A stretch of 64,000 bases of DNA from Phallusia fumigata (lineage: Eukaryota > Chordata > Ascidiacea > Phlebobranchia > Ascidiidae). A program made the position numbers and the translations under genes. The DNA is taken from the NCBI GenBank assembly GCA_008931825.1, contig QXVZ01032917.1, positions 134,655 to 198,654 of the forward strand, written 5' to 3'. Numbering within the stretch: the stretch's first letter is position 1; every line of letters starts with the position of its first letter. Positions 47,960 through 60,029 of the stretch are shown piece after piece. The notes under the pieces were generated by a model. It saw only the letters and a list, made by a program, of their open reading frames with translations. It was not told the origin of the DNA and did no database searches.

Positions 47960-50900
47960 TTACGATTGCTTGATACGGGTTTTAATGGCAAACAGTTTCT
48001 TGAAAAAGAAAAGAGTGAACGTGGTGCCGAAAGAAATAAACGCGCTGTTGACGATCATAAACACCACGAACGGACCGCTCGGATTCCTCGTCAAAATGCC
48101 AAGAATGACAAAAAGCGCAAATACTGATACGATCATGCCGATATAAGCAGCTTGCTTTACCCTACCTTGAAAGTCTGTTCCGTTTACATTTGCACATTTT
48201 GCGCTTAACCACTCGTCAATTTTTAACCACAGCCAGGTGAAAACCCATCCGATTAAGGCGCACATGTAGATGTTAGAAGGGACGAAGCAAAGTATGTAGA
48301 TTCGATGAAATCCGGGTTTCGTGCGGTCCCTCACGTCCGTTACTATGGTTGCACAAAGGCCGAGTAGAATAGCGAAATAAATGATAGGCGGCATTATTCG
48401 ATATCGAGAAGAAATTCGCTTCCAGCACGGCAGTCCAAATACCTAAAATTTCACAAGAAATATTTTGTTTTACCTCCTTTTTGTTTAAAGCAGTGACGTC
48501 ATCATACTTATCAACATGGCACGCGAAGTCATTAACTTTGCGACATAATTTGTAAACTACCACACTGGGTTCTAAAGGTAGCCAACCCCTGCTCCAACTA
48601 TAACGCAAACTTTGTAACAATGAGTATACCGAGTGTTTGGATTTCATTCTTTTGACTATAAACACAAGCAATTTGTCCACGTTGGGTTGCCACATACTTT
48701 ACCTGTGTAAACGCAAAGAGGAATCCAAAACCAAAAGCAAATACCGGCCAAAAATCGCTCATGTTAACCTCGTTCGGTTTTGTCACTTGAAGTGCCATGA
48801 TAGTTGCATGAATTAAAACCCACGATTCATTCAGTAGGCGCCAATATCTGCAAATGACCCAAAATTTATGCATTTTGTTAAAGCTATTAGTTCGGATAAA
48901 ATATATTTTTAACTATACCTGTTCAGGTGAATTTTTGTGAAGATAAGGCTTCCTTGGAGCATCACAATTGCTGTGTGGAAAAATCCCAACAAGTGTCCAA
49001 GCGTGTTTTCCATCGGATGATACCAAAATGTGTAAATGACCGCCCACGAAAATGCATAGCCATGGTATCTAAAACGTAATAAAAGTATATTATACGGGAC
49101 TGGAAGCACGTGGGCCTAGGTTTACTACTTTTAAAAGTGCTCATATTGGATCAGTGTTTCTCATACCTGTTAAAATAATTTGCATAACTGTCCGACTGGA
49201 TTTTTTTTATGTCTCGCCGTCTTATCAGAAATTAACTAAGGCCTAATTCAGGGCTGGGACCTAATTGTTCGCATTCCTTTTGCGTTACGTCATACTGCGA
49301 TGTATTATACTTACTTGCGAACCAATGTGATTGGCTCCGATCTAAATCTCAGCCAGTTGGTAACTCTGTCTTTGGATTTAGAATTTGGCCACATCAGAAG
49401 CAGTCCCCTGTCTTTGTATTCAACGAGCATTATGAAGCTTGTCATCATTATTACTGAACCCTGTAAAACATGTGATGAATAGTTTTCTATGTCTTAATTG
49501 TACAATTATCCGATCAAGTCAAGGCCAACGAAATTTTTAGTGGTTCTTAAAAATTGTTAATAAATATAATAAACTTTGAATGTGAAGAGAGTATTGCATC
49601 TGGTTCAACTGTTACAAGACATTACCTGCGATGATGTCATATTAACATCTTGTGCCAACCCATCATAAGTCCAATGTGTGTGAACAAGATGGATTACGTG
49701 GAAAAACGCGTTTACTGACAGCATTGCCCAGTTAAACCACTGCAAGTTAGTCCTGAAAAAAAAGCTAACATAAAAAATCGGTTTTACATTTAAAATATAT
49801 GTCGACGGCAAATTGTAGAGGGACAACTTTTTTAAAAAGCTTGAGGCATGTTTCCCAAGAACTTACGCATATGACTTAATTCAATTTTTTGCTAACGTTG
49901 GTCGTTATCTCATTTCAGGCTGTACAAAAGCTTTCAAACGCCTAAAGATTTGTTTTTGTTGTAATGTCAAAGCAGTGCATCCAGATATTTTTTGACTTAC
50001 CCGTATTTCTTCCCTTGTTTAGTGTTGGAATTGATGGCCTGGGCTCGGTACAACAAAATCCAGATCAGAAGTTGGTGACTTGAGTAGAAAGTCCAAACCA
50101 TTGCACGGGTAAGGGTGGTAACATCTTGCGGAGGCAACTTCCAAAAATACCAGTGAACGTCGCACTGCACCCCAGACCTGCCTACGCATGTTCAATAACA
50201 ACTTATTCGATGTTGTTAAGTCAAGAATGCTACTTTTAGTTTATTGGCATCCTAGGACACAATGCGGTCTACCGTTAAAGTGGTTTTTTTCTTTGCCGGT
50301 AAGTTGATCAATACTTTGTTGCAGTTGGATAAGGTCGCAGAACTTGGTGATAGAGTACATGGGCGTAGCCAAGGGGGATGGGGGTTGCGAAAGGGGCCAT
50401 GTGGCCCCTCCCACATTTCGAAATTGTACACTGAAGTAGGCTACTCCTAGAAAAAATCTCCAAGTTTTACATTAATAGATATGTTACTTGGCCTCCTTAA
50501 AATTTTGGGCTGGCTTCGCTATTGATAGAGTAGCAACTTTAAACAGGATCGTCAAGCCCAACTGCCTCAAGCTACGTATTGCGTTTTAATGTCATTTAAC
50601 TACAATAAGAAACTATTATCATATAAAACCATTTTTGTGTTGCAACTGTAAAATAAACCGACTATTATTGACAATAAACACAACTAATTCTACACTTCAA
50701 AAGAAGAAAGGAAAAGCTAAAAAAAGGGCATTCGACATTTTAAAACACGTAAGCCGTATAAAGTGCCCATATTGTAAAGAGCCGACTAGCCGAATTGTTT
50801 TTTGGCGAAGTGAAACTATGGTCAATTTGGTGGCATTTAAACCAAACTTTCCGGGTGGCACGTTTATGTCCATTTTACTTTCGCTTTGTCATAGCTGTTT

Positions 50901-51633
50901 TCAAACCAACGTTTTGTTGGTTGAAGGCGAAATCAGCGACATGACCTTCAGACTGTTTGACAAAACATGACCTTCAGACTGTTTGAGAAACTTAGGCTTG
51001 CGCAGTTAAAACACATACGAGTCAGCTACTTCAAAAGTTTATGTGTGACAAGCATAAGCAACCAATACTGGGTGTTAACAACGTCCTATTATGAACGTTG
51101 TATGCTAATGCTAAGAACCGCATTTGACAACGAATATAATGGCATTTAAATGTAGCTAAATTTAGATAAAAGGACATAGGACTAGTAGGTTGGGATCCAA
51201 TATCCGACGTAAACATGTCACCCGAAACTTAAATACACTCAGAATTTGGGGCATTTTAAAGCTATGATGGGTCTTGTTTAGTCGTGTCCAGGCTGCTATA
51301 TATGATTACTTAAGAATCTTGGCGATATATGTGGTGTACATTTTTTACTCACCAGGAACAGAAGTGTCGTTGCAACCAAACGGCTCAGGCAAGAAGCGAA
51401 GTCGTGTGGTGTTAACGTCGTTGTAATGAAAACCTGAAGGTGCGTCCCATCCCTTTGCATTGCCTAAAAATGTCCAAAAGATAGACTTGTTTAAATGACT
51501 AAAATTTACCCAAGTTGCCACGTTGGAAACCACTTGTAAAGTTACTTACCCCACAGCCAAATTCCCTCTAGGAACGCAACGACAAACAGCAACGACGATA
51601 TCAAAACACCTACGTCCTGACGACTCTTTACTC
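47960..51633 (-). CDS. Histidine-rich multi-pass membrane protein, tandem copy 2 (5' end unresolved)
   Basis: Second copy, same exon plan: 51633-51550, 51463-51353, 50181-50001, 49752-49626, 49460-49315, 49068-48919, 48847-48703, 48442-47960; 474 residues without the unplaced first exon. The key segments are conserved: KGWDAPSGFHYNDVN, LPEPFGCNDTSVPG, HWYFWKLPPQDVTTLTRAMV, HVIHLVHTHWTYDGLAQD, YHGYAFSWAVIYTFWYH, RYWRLLNESWVLIHA, FAFGFGFLFAFTQV and a last exon with four spans ending FFFKKLFAIKTRIKQS. The cysteines of CNDTS and VQCDVHW are retained. The basic C-terminal tail is cytoplasmic if the spans alternate from a luminal N-terminal loop. A short open frame in intron 2 on the opposite strand (50635-51149) is reported separately. 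Confidence 0.78.
50358..50435. repeat. Possible transposon-terminus fragment
   Basis: ACATGGGCGTAGCCAAGG followed by a G-rich stretch and a GGGGCCATGTGGCCCC palindrome resembles the ends of interspersed repeats common in invertebrate genomes. No partner end or target duplication was found. It lies in the intron after exon 2 of membrane protein gene 2. Confidence 0.3.
50635..51149 (+). pseudogene. Intronic single-exon reading-frame remnant with zinc-ribbon-like cysteines
   Basis: On the strand opposite membrane protein gene 2, inside its intron, lie two adjoining open frames without introns. The first contains RIKCPYCKEPTSRIVF and, about 35 residues later, LSLCHSCFQTN, a CxxC...CxxC arrangement typical of zinc ribbons. 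The composition looks protein-like rather than random. The pair appears to be one older coding unit that is now interrupted. Its origin is unknown: a retroposed host gene or an element-derived gene are both possible, so it is treated as a fossil and no detail of the interruption is given. Confidence 0.35.
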
Positions 51634-52757
51634 CTACAGTAAAATTACTTTGAACAAGTACATGAAATTTAGGGTAAATGTCAGCAATGTTTACCCATTG
51701 TTTTCCTTTGTTGGTGTGGATTCGTGTCTGATGAAGCACGTGCGATACGTGTCTACTTGTTTACAGTCTTTAGCCTGAAACTCAGTAGTTGTATCACAAC
51801 TATTAGTTTGTCACATGAAATAAACACCTGAACATAAGCTTAATATGACTGAAGCATGCCAATAGGCTAACGCTGTTAGATACAGGTAGCTGTCACAGCC
51901 AACCAGCCTACTCCTGTAGCTTACGACTGGCTGTGCTGCAACCTTTCGTGGCCAGACGTTATGTAACATCTCAGATTGAGTCACTGCTTGCGTAATGTTT
52001 TGTACAGCATGGTTCCCAGTTCATCTGCAACCAAGCCGTCGAAAAGGTCAGTAACAAACTAAAATTTCACTGGTCATGATTCCCCGACATGAACCTACAA
52101 TGGCGTGCAAAAGCATCGAGCTTAATAGTTAAACCTTTTATGACGGCTTTTGTAAACTCTGACAGAACACTGCCGCACGACCACACATTATTTGCACATC
52201 AAGCGACGCCTTTTGTGACTTGTATTTTAAAACGTTTGTTTTCTTACGCTGCTTGATCGTATAATAGTAATTGCTGCGCCGTGACGTTTTAACAAGGTCT
52301 TAGCTGAAAATTCTGGCTAAACCGTATACCGTGCTGAAGTTTTTTAGTGTTGTGAAAGTAACAACATTTACCTTGCGGCAATGTTTATGTTAATTGGGTA
52401 GCGTCTGTACCAAATACTCTTGCAGTTTGAAGAGTTGCTTTTGTACATGTATATGTATCAATTTATTTTCGTTTCACAGGTTAATAACAATAAAAAAAAT
52501 TCGGCAAATATTCGGTTATCAGTTGACTATCAAAATTGACAGGATGACGCAAAACCCAATGGGAAATGGTGTTATTAAAACATGTAAATTGAAGAAGAAC
52601 AGATTTATCGTAATTTGTGAAAAAAATACATTAACGGAAAAAGCGATAATTCATATTTCCTTTGAGGCAGAAATAATAAATCCAAACATAACGCTTTCCT
52701 AATCATGTGACAATTAAGCACAATACAAAACTTTGGTTCACCATGGAAGCTCCGGCA
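51634..52757. other. Region between membrane protein genes 2 and 3
   Basis: Contains the upstream region and probably the short unplaced first exon of gene 2, plus the 3' UTR of gene 3. A 102-codon plus-strand frame at 52394-52702 is lysine-rich with no domain and is probably chance. Nothing else is supported. Confidence 0.45.
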
Positions 52758-55700
52758 TCAATTTCGATCTTTTAATTCTTGCACATCCTGCTTATGAACA
52801 CCGGCATAAAACAGTTTCTTGAAGAAAAATATCGTAACTGTAACTCCAAACGTAATTAACAAGCTGTACCCGATCATGAACGCGACAAACGAACCGCTAG
52901 AGTTGCGCGTCAAATAAGCAAGGATGATAATGAACGCAAAAACAGACATGATCCCGGCGATATATGCAGCATGCCACAACGTACTTGGAGAAGATCTCTC
53001 GCCATTATTTGAACACTTTGCTTTTCCCCACTCGTCAATTTTTATCCATAACAGAGTGCAGCCCCAACCGAGAATGGCGCACAAGTAGATATTGGATGGA
53101 ACGAAAAGCATTTCGTACAGGCGGCTGAATCCGGGTTTTGTAGGGTCATCAACATCCCTTACTATTGTGCCGCAAAGGCTAAGTATGATCGCAAAGTATA
53201 TTATTGGGGATATGAAGCGAAACCAGAAAGAAATTCGTTTCCAGAATGGCAGTCCGAACACCTAAAAATAGAAAACAGTGTTAGCCAATCATGGCATAAT
53301 TGTATTTCAAATTCGAGTTACATTTCCAACCTAAGATTTTTTACAGTCTGACTGATATAAAGTCGCACAGGTAACTAAAAAGGGAGAAACACATGCTATA
53401 TGAGTTTATTCCTTAGAAATCTAATCATATGACAAGTTTTCGTTTATGTCAGTGTTTCCCAACCGGTGGTACGCGTACCACTAGTGGTACGCGATGGCAT
53501 TCCAGGTGGTACGCGAGCACCTTTTCGTAATTTGCGGATTTAGTTCGAATTAAAAACAAATTGTAAGTGATCTCAAAATGTTTGTCACTTCATCCCCTAG
53601 GTTACTTTGTAGCACTCAACTGGTCTATTCAAAGTGCAAAAGTACGATGGCCAACAACCTTTTATGAACAATAATTCTTTGTCCGAAAATTATTTAGTCA
53701 TAAAGATACCAAAGGCAATGTTAATGCGTCTGCAATTGTAGTAGGAAACCGCCTTGCCTCCCCCGGACATGATTTTCGGTGCGCAGTTAAGCAAAGTTGT
53801 GCCCCGCATCGATCGTCTGGTGGAGAACAAGCAAATACAGATCGCCCATTAGTTTGAACTACATTTTTCGTTGCTTTCGTATCTGATAATACTCGATTCA
53901 GGAAATAAAATAGTTATTAGATCGAAATACGTTTTTCTCGAACTAGGTGGTACGCGTCGAAATTATTTTACCTCCAAGTGGTACGCAACCACAAAAAGGT
54001 TGGGAATCACTGGTTTATGTAGACAATAATGTTACATACACGAGGAATGATTCTAATCATATATGCGTAAAGGTACAATTTGTGTTTTTTTTGTGTGTTA
54101 ATTAAGAACTGTGTCATACCTGAGTGAATGCAAATAGAAATCCAAACCCAAAGGCAAAAGTCGGCCAAAAAGCGCTCATGTGGACCTCGTTTGGTTCCGT
54201 CACTTGGAGTGCCACAATGGTTGCATGTATCAAAACCCACGATTCGTTCAGTAGGCGCCAGTACCTATTTCGGAATAGCATTTTTTAACTTTCTGTAACA
54301 ACCACATTCACTTTAGATGTAGAAAGTTTTAGGTTATACCGGTTCAGGTGAATTTTTGTGAATATAAGGCTTCCCTGGAGCATCACAATTGCTGTGTGGA
54401 AAAATCCCAACAGGTGTCCAACCGTGTTTTCCATCGGATGATACCAGAACGTGTAGATCACCGCCCACGAAAATGCATAGCCGTGATACCTAAAAAAATA
54501 AAATGTAAAAATATAGGGTATGTAGGTTTTTTAACATATGTTTCCGAATTGTGCATTAGCGTTTGGTTAGTATTTGCCATCTATGGGCGACCTAATCAAA
54601 ACGGGGTCCATTAGGAGGAGTTTGCTCATAGTTCTAAATCACCTCATCATCCCATGTCGCGGGTTTTGAACGAATTCCGTTTATTATTTTGCAGTTTAGT
54701 ATTGGGCCTATAGGCTAGGCCATTTTACCACCAGGCTTTATTGCCATTGGCCCTATTTCGCTAATTGCATATTTGGCGGCTAGTTTTGTAAAGAACTCCA
54801 TTGAAGTCAAGTCTTGGTTGTACTTGACGACCAGCTGAGTCTTTACGCTGGTAATAACATTCAAGTCATTAAATCATTTTGCTGATTACTTATGTTTTAT
54901 CGAATATCTTAAAACTATGGTTCGAACTGACTCGAGTCATTACGAAGCTGCGTAATGTCCACAACCGCTTCTGAAACAAAACTTTTACCCGTGCTAGGCA
55001 CAAAGCTTTTTGACAGCTTTCAACAATACAGGATAGTATTGTGTTACATACTTGCGAATCAACCTAATTGGTTCCGGGCTAAACCTAAGTCGATTCGCAA
55101 CTTTGTCGCTGGACTTAGGATTTGGCCACATCAAAATCATACCCCTGTCTTTGTATTCGACCAGTACCATGAAGGAGACCATCATAATTACTGAACCCTG
55201 AAAGACATATTAAGTAAAATTTGAACAAANTTTGTTACTTCATCCCCTAGGTTACTTTGTAGCACTCAACTGGTCTATTCAAAGTGCAAAAGTACGATGG
55301 CCAACAACCTTTTATGAACAATAATTCTTTGTCCGAAAATTATTTAGTCATAAAGATACCAAAGGCAATGTTAATGCGTCTGCAATTGTAGTAGGAAACC
55401 GCCTTGCCTCCCCCGGACATGATTTTCGGTGCGCAGTTAAGCAAAGTTGTGCCCCGCATCGATCGTCTGGTGGAGAACAAGCAAATACAGATCGCCCATT
55501 AGTTTGAACTACATTTTTCGTTGCTTTCGTATCTGATAATACTCGATTCAGGAAATAAAATAGTTATTAGATCGAAATACGTTTTTCTCGAACTAGGTGG
55601 TACGCGTCGAAATTATTTTACCTCCAAGTGGTACGCAACCACAAAAAGGTTGGGAATCACTGGTTTATGTAGACAATAATGTTACATACACGAGGAATGA

Positions 55701-58700
55701 TTCTAATCATATATGCGTAAAGGTACAATTTGTGTTTTTTTTGTGTGTTAATTAAGAACTGTGTCATACCTGAGTGAATGCAAATAGAAATCCAAACCCA
55801 AAGGCAAAAGTCGGCCAAAAAGCGCTCATGTGGACCTCGTTTGGTTCCGTCACTTGGAGTGCCACAATGGTTGCATGTATCAAAACCCACGATTCGTTCA
55901 GTAGGCGCCAGTACCTATTTCGGAATAGCATTTTTTAACTTTCTGTAACAACCACATTCACTTTAGATGTAGAAAGTTTTAGGTTATACCGGTTCAGGTG
56001 AATTTTTGTGAATATAAGGCTTCCCTGGAGCATCACAATTGCTGTGTGGAAAAATCCCAACAGGTGTCCAACCGTGTTTTCCATCGGATGATACCAGAAC
56101 GTGTAGATCACCGCCCACGAAAATGCATAGCCGTGATACCTAAAAAAATAAAATGTAAAAATATAGGGTATGTAGGTTTTTTAACATATGTTTCCGAATT
56201 GTGCATTAGCGTTTGGTTAGTATTTGCCATCTATGGGCGACCTAATCAAAACGGGGTCCATTAGGAGGAGTTTGCTCATAGTTCTAAATCACCTCATCAT
56301 CCCATGTCGCGGGTTTTGAACGAATTCCGTTTATTATTTTGCAGTTTAGTATTGGGCCTATAGGCTAGGCCATTTTACCACCAGGCTTTATTGCCATTGG
56401 CCCTATTTCGCTAATTGCATATTTGGCGGCTAGTTTTGTAAAGAACTCCATTGAAGTCAAGTCTTGGTTGTACTTGACGACCAGCTGAGTCTTTACGCTG
56501 GTAATAACATTCAAGTCATTAAATCATTTTGCTGATTACTTATGTTTTATCGAATATCTTAAAACTATGGTTCGAACTGACTCGAGTCATTACGAAGCTG
56601 CGTAATGTCCACAACCGCTTCTGAAACAAAACTTTTACCCGTGCTAGGCACAAAGCTTTTTGACAGCTTTCAACAATACAGGATAGTATTGTGTTACATA
56701 CTTGCGAATCAACCTAATTGGTTCCGGGCTAAACCTAAGTCGATTCGCAACTTTGTCGCTGGACTTAGGATTTGGCCACATCAAAATCATACCCCTGTCT
56801 TTGTATTCGACCAGTACCATGAAGGAGACCATCATAATTACTGAACCCTGAAAGACATATTAAGTAAAATTTGAACAAAATATGTTGACTTTAACCCTTC
56901 AGGAAAAGTGTAATTTACCTGCGATGAAATCATTTTCACATCCTGTGCCAATCCGTCGTAAGTCCAATGGGTGTGGACAAGATGGATGACGTGAAAAAGG
57001 GCGTTTATCGACAGCATTGCCCAGTTAAACCATTGCAAGTCAGTCCTAAGCAAAAAACGAATTTCAAAATCGTGGACGCTTTCTTTTCATGTAAATAATG
57101 CAGAGATTGTTGGAAGGGAGTTCGATTTGTTGCTTTTTCAAATCAATAAATCGGGCGAACCTTTTTGTGCATAAACTTACCCCGCAATAGACTGCTGTTG
57201 TTCTATCACCTTGTGACCACCTTACACTTTATTGGCCACATACTAAATAATCTCATACAATTTTTAATTCACATTTCATGATTTATTTTAACATAGTAGT
57301 AGTTTTTAACTTAGCCCTAACGGTTGCAGGTTAATTTTGGCGGAGGTGGTTTTTAGGCCAAATTCGAAAAGTTATGATTCTGTGTTACAACCGCCTTGGC
57401 ATTCAAACCATGTTAATTTTACATTTAGTCGTAATGCTCGTCGGTTTTAAGTGCGAGTTGCTCGATTATCAGAACCGCCTTGGGCGCCCGAGAAAAATGC
57501 GTCTGACATATCCTTTTCCCGCAGTGTATGCAAATTAAAGAGATGGACGTTGATATATTGCCTGAAACACCAGGCCCGACGACAAGGTGGTTTGAGGCGA
57601 GTGCGCAACCTTTCCTTAACCCTCAATTTAAAAAAAAAACTTATTTTATTTCTTTGGGAAGGGGGAATTTTGCCCTTCTCTCATCGCCCCTTAAAACTAA
57701 CATAGCTGATCTTTACATTTCGGGTTAAAGTACGTTAGGGTTTGGTAATGAGGCAGTTGGAAATCTGTATGCAATAAAGTGTACCCGTATTTTTTTCCTT
57801 GTTTGGTGTTGGCGTTGATGACCTGGGCTCGGTATAACAAACCCCAGATAAGGAGTTGGTGAGTTGAGTAAAAAATCCAAACCATCGCACGAGTGAGGGT
57901 GGTGACATCGTCGGGAGGCAACTTCCAAAAATACCAATGTCCCGTACAATCTACACCAGATCTTCCTGCATAATTCACTACAGTTTAGTTTTTGTCTGGC
58001 AAAAACTCTGTGTGACACGAGTGCTTTGGTTTGTGACCAAACAAGCGATATGTCGGGAATGTCCATCAGTGATTAATTGACCTGAAATATGTTTACCTAC
58101 TTCTTTATTAAGTTTTAAGCAACAAAAATTTTGTTCCCAATGAGCAAATTGTTAACAAACAGAAACAACAATTATCCCTTGTATAAAAACGCGACTGTCT
58201 GATGGAATTTATCTTTAACCGCGTCTACTTGGTAGCAAACCAGTTCGTGACAAACGTGAATGAGTAAGCAACAATATGTGCTGTGTTTACAGCATGAAAT
58301 CACGGGTTTGCGAGTTTGCAAATTTATGGAAATTTCGGACAACAGTTGCCTACTAAGTTAATAATACACGATTGGAAATCCGTGTATCAAGCGCAAACAG
58401 GCATTTCGGAAAGTCATTTGCAACAGTTTTTTTCTGCACCGGTGCTCTATTTACAGTCGCTAGTCATGGTGCAGTTCGGTTCAATGACCTGTGGCTGTGC
58501 TTAGTGGCCTATGTTTACTGACCATCTGTTTACTGACCTGGAACTGAAGTGTCGTTGCAGCCAAACGGTTCGGGCAAAAAACGAAGTTGTGTTGAGTTGA
58601 CGTCGTCGTAATAAAATCCCGATGGCGCGTCCCATCCAACTGCATCACCTGTATAATATGCACAGGTTAGATTGACACCAAACATTACAACTACTTTGTT

Positions 58701-58817
58701 AAAATGGCGATTTAGAATTATTTTTTTGCTTACCCCACAGCCAAATTCCAACCAAAAGTACAATGATGAACACCAATGATAACATCCAAACCACAACATC
58801 TTGGCGGAACTTTAACC
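52758..58817 (-). CDS. Histidine-rich multi-pass membrane protein, tandem copy 3 (with duplicated exon block)
   Basis: Third copy: exons 58817-58734, 58648-58538, 57965-57785, 57045-56919, 56847-56702, 56139-55990, 55914-55770 and 53261-52758; 481 residues without the unplaced first exon. Motifs match the sister genes: RQDVVVWMLSLVFIIVLLVG, VGWDAPSGFYYDDVN, CNDTSVPG, VDCTGHWYFWKLPPDDVTT, HVIHLVHTHWTYDGLAQD, LFVPSNIYLCAILGWG. Exons 5-7 occur a second time at 55197-55052, 54489-54340 and 54264-54120 within a 1,650-bp direct repeat joined by an N. The duplicated block is phase 0 at both ends and adds 147 codons, so a real duplication would stay in frame. Base-level identity and the N make an assembly artefact more likely. 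The gene is divergent from the flavoprotein gene at 60030. Confidence 0.75.
53450..54012. mobile_element. hAT-like MITE with perfect 8-bp target duplication, 563 bp
   Basis: Ends CAGTGTTTCCCAACC and GGTTGGGAATCACTG form a 15-bp terminal inverted repeat with one mismatch. GTTTATGT flanks both sides (53442-53449 and 54013-54020), a perfect 8-bp target duplication diagnostic of hAT-type insertion. A GGTGGTACGCG motif is repeated several times near both ends in opposite orientations. It lies in the last intron of membrane protein gene 3. No transposase. Confidence 0.85.
53581..56879. repeat. 1,650-bp direct duplication joined by an N
   Basis: 53581-55229 and 55231-56879 are the same sequence; one mismatch was noticed near the start (53586 C versus 55236 T), and N at 55230 separates the copies. 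The unit spans three exons of membrane protein gene 3 and the 3' part of a MITE. The second copy of that MITE lacks its left end because the repeat starts inside it. Together with the smaller N-joined repeat at 31174 this points to unresolved contig overlap or two haplotypes placed in series. Confidence 0.92.
55231..55662. mobile_element. Truncated second copy of the 53450 MITE
   Basis: Matches 53581-54012, including the right terminus GGTTGGGAATCACTG and the trailing GTTTATGT, but begins directly after the N at 55230 with no left terminus. It exists only because of the 1,650-bp repeat and is not an independent insertion. Confidence 0.85.
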
Positions 58818-60029
58818 CTGTGGCATAAAGAAACCAACGTAAAACCTATTAGCTGTCAGCATCCAATTTCAGAAAAGTTACCCATATCTTATTTCGGTGT
58901 TGTACAGCTTCAGCCAACGTTAAATCATGTTAAACAAAAACATAAAAGCCTCAAATGAAAGCTACTACCTTACTCATTCTACAACTAAACCAATAACGTT
59001 GTTGCAAAAGAAAAGGGTACGTTTCATACTACACACCAACACTTTGATCACTGCACACATGGCGAATAAGGCTTTGGTGGTGATACCGATAACTTCCTGA
59101 CTGTATAACTCCTTCGCTATGCTTTCCTGCTGCAAAGTAAGTACAGTCAGCTTAAAATTCCTGTTTGGCTTTGTCGTCAACGTCATCTTGGCACAGAGTC
59201 ATAGGGGCACTCAAGCAGAACCACAACACGCCAAGCGTTATTGTGTTCAGAAGTTATATAACCTCCGAACCCAAGTACGTCATTGCTCACAGACCGTTGT
59301 TACATAAGCGCTTATTTCAATTTGCATTGATTACTTTTCGAGAAAAAAGGCATGTGCAATTAGAATATGTGCCAGCCATTCAGTATTACCAATCGGAAAC
59401 ATTTTTTCATGCAACTTTTATTGAACATTCATTTCTACTAACTCTGCAACACTTTTTTAGTCTTCTGAGTTTGTTCAGAAGGTAAGGATTGTAAACAAAC
59501 AAGTCTGCTTATAATGGCGTACCTTATTTCTGCTCAATGGCGGGCCTATGTTTTAAATTTAAAAAAACTGCGACAAAATGTCTAACCGCTTTTTCATTTG
59601 AATGATTGGACTGTCATTTGGAAGGATCGGACCCAATAACACTTTACCTTTTTTATATTCGACCAGTAATAAAAAAGACCACCATAATCATTGAACCCTA
59701 TCAAGAATGTTTAGTGTCTAAAAACCGGCTTTGTAATAACTTGGAACTACCAGTTTCAACAATTAACGACAGAAGTCTTTTTATGCATTTAACACTTGTT
59801 AAAGACAGTTCCCACAATCCACAATGTACAAAAAGTAGACATGAAATCCAACTCAGGTTTTGTGTCACTCTATGCTGGTCTTGTAATTTTACCGGCGTTT
59901 TAGGGGAATTACCGCACACACAAAAACACACGCACGCAATAGTAGGAAGAACCGAAAGATTTTTTGCAATTGGTTTTTATAAGAATGTATTACGCATAGT
60001 CTTAAATAAGTATTTGTTTTGTAAGTTTA
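58818..60029. other. Divergent upstream region between membrane protein 3 and flavoprotein genes
   Basis: Contains the upstream regions of two genes transcribed away from each other, the unplaced first exon of membrane protein gene 3, and the decayed exon at 59607-59702. The open frames here have no domain signature. Confidence 0.45.
59607..59702 (-). pseudogene. Decayed exon 5 of a lost fourth membrane protein copy
   Basis: The plus-strand sequence TTATATTCGACCAGTAAT followed by ACCATAATCATTGAACCCT aligns with exon 5 of the membrane protein genes (56702-56847), including its acceptor-side start. Read on the minus strand it begins GSMIMVVFFI, against GSVIMMVSFM in copy 3. A small deletion then shifts the frame, and a LVEYKKG-like stretch follows in another frame. 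The 3' half is weaker. No other exons of this copy were found nearby, so it is a relic of a partial or eroded duplicate. Confidence 0.6.

Noticed and set aside
58974-59186. Minus-strand 70-codon frame upstream of membrane protein gene 3 as a possible first exon
   Set aside because: It has an ATG, but no donor in the phase required by exon 58817-58734 could be shown, and nothing similar is found upstream of copies 1 and 2.
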